Assembly: GCA_963383645.1 (NCBI GenBank)
Contig: OY726560.1
Coordinates: 87,397,093-87,461,092, forward strand
Direction of reading: 5' to 3'
DNA from: Muscardinus avellanarius
Lineage: Eukaryota > Chordata > Mammalia > Rodentia > Gliridae
DNA length: 64,000 bases
How positions within the stretch are numbered: position 1 is the stretch's first letter; every line of letters begins with the position of its first letter. The notes beneath the pieces are model-generated. The model did no database searches and had not been told where the DNA came from. It saw only the letters and a program-made list of their open reading frames with translations. Both the position numbers and the translations under genes were made by a program. This document shows positions 63,227-64,000 of the stretch, one piece after another.

Positions 63227-63655
63227 TTGAACCCAGGAGCATTCTACCTCCAAGCTACACACCCAGTCCTATTTTTTATTCTTTTTTTTTTTTTTTTTTT
63301 TTTTTTTTGTGGGTCTGGGGATGGAACCCAGGGGCATTTGACCTCCGAGCTACACCCCCTGCCCTATTTTTTATTCTTTATTTTGAAACAGGGTCTCACT
63401 AAGTTGCAGAGGGCCTCACTAAGTAGCTGAGGCTGTCTGCAAACTGTGATCCTCCAGTCTCAGCCTCCCAAATGCTGTGATTACAAGCATGCACCTCCAC
63501 ACCCAGCTTCTATTTTTTATTCTTTATTTTTAAACAGGGTCTCACTAGGTTGCAGAGGGCCTCACTAAGTAGCTGAGGCTGGCTGCGAACCTGTGATCCT
63601 CCTCTCTCAGCCTCCCAAGTACTGGGATTACAAGTGTGTGCCACCTCACCCGGCT
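63176..63655 (-). mobile_element. SINE split by a type Bg SINE
   Basis: GT tail 63176-63217; host right half 63218-63275, host left half 63509-63655. The guest type Bg 63309-63508 has a T tail (63282-63308) and a near-consensus body. Confidence 0.92.
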
Positions 63656-64000
63656 TGGAAGTTGTTTTTTTTTGTTTTGTTTTGTTTTTATGTGAAGAAA
63701 TTACTAACACTTTGAAACAAGAGACTTATTTTCTCTTCTTCTGTTAGTATGTAATGAATTGCTAGGTGTGTCGTTTATCTGAGTGTTAGGTTTAGTGAGG
63801 ATTTAGGACAAATGATGTCAAGGAGTCATCATGGGACATATGATGTCTTAGGGGAAAGTCCAGTACCTCCTGAGAAAGACTCATCAAGCCATCTTTTCCC
63901 CTCTTCTTTGGATATTACATCCAGCAGGGTTCAGGTGTAGCTAGCGATGGAGAGGATAGATACATTTAATTACATCAGTGTAAAACATGGTTATGCAGCA
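63656..64000. other. Unique block at window end
   Basis: About 345 bp of intron 2; no USP54 exon 3 is seen. Confidence 0.5.

Larger units (their letters stand above)
43049..64000 (+). other. USP54: USP54 intron 2, running off the window
   Basis: Begins gtaagt. Exon 3, which should encode the next piece of the USP domain, was looked for and not found, so the intron is at least 20.9 kb here. Confidence 0.75.

Noticed and set aside
43049..64000. USP54 coding exon 3
   Set aside because: Unique blocks in intron 2 were read in all frames for the next piece of the USP domain; none matched.

Overview
This is a stretch of mammalian nuclear DNA, almost certainly from a non-murid rodent. Only one gene can be supported: the first two coding exons of USP54 (ubiquitin-specific peptidase 54) on the + strand, at 29590-29753 and 42956-43048. 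They are joined by a phase-0 intron of about 13.2 kb. The third coding exon was not found in the remaining 21 kb, so the window ends inside intron 2. The first 28 kb is either 5' flank or introns between 5' non-coding exons of the same gene.

By a rough hand tally about 60 per cent of the window is SINE sequence of one kind: roughly 200-bp dimers with a 7SL-derived B1-like left half (ggcgtggtggc..., cttgtaatccc...) and an ID/tRNA-like right half (ggggtgtagctc..., ccccagtacc) plus an A-rich tail. This is the B1-dID architecture known from squirrels, dormice, beavers and some other non-mouse rodents. The species cannot be fixed from sequence alone. Five recurring forms are given local labels here, motifs being on the element's sense strand. 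Type A has ctcatcaacctagtgaga. Type B has aaaataaagaataaaaaata. Type Bg is B with a right half reading ggtcaaatgcccctgggtt and ending cagacccgc. Type C has gtctgggagtatagcc and tttccaaataaaatataa. Type D has ctggcttaagagaccctg and cttccaggaacccc. Nested insertions give a consistent age order: A is always the host, B is host and guest, and Bg, C and D are mostly guests.

Layout: 1-28482 is dense SINE stacks, separated by short unique blocks. 28483-29933 is the longest SINE-free block and holds the USP54 start exon and perhaps a 5' UTR exon. 29934-37590 is intron 1 with SINEs, split MIR elements and a 269-bp pure pyrimidine triplet tract. 37590-41058 is a decayed gammaretrovirus-like endogenous provirus with gag, protease and integrase remnants, broken by at least five SINEs. 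41059-42955 is more SINEs up to coding exon 2. 43049-64000 is intron 2, again SINE-rich, with an L1 3' end, old ID and B1 monomers, and many GT, TA and ATTT microsatellites.

No RNA gene, CRISPR array, operon or new multi-gene system is visible. The most unusual signals are serial SINE insertions that reuse the same target site three or four times, triple-nested SINE stacks, recombinant or duplicated SINEs, and a 152-bp non-SINE insert flanked by an 11-bp duplication at 47076-47227.
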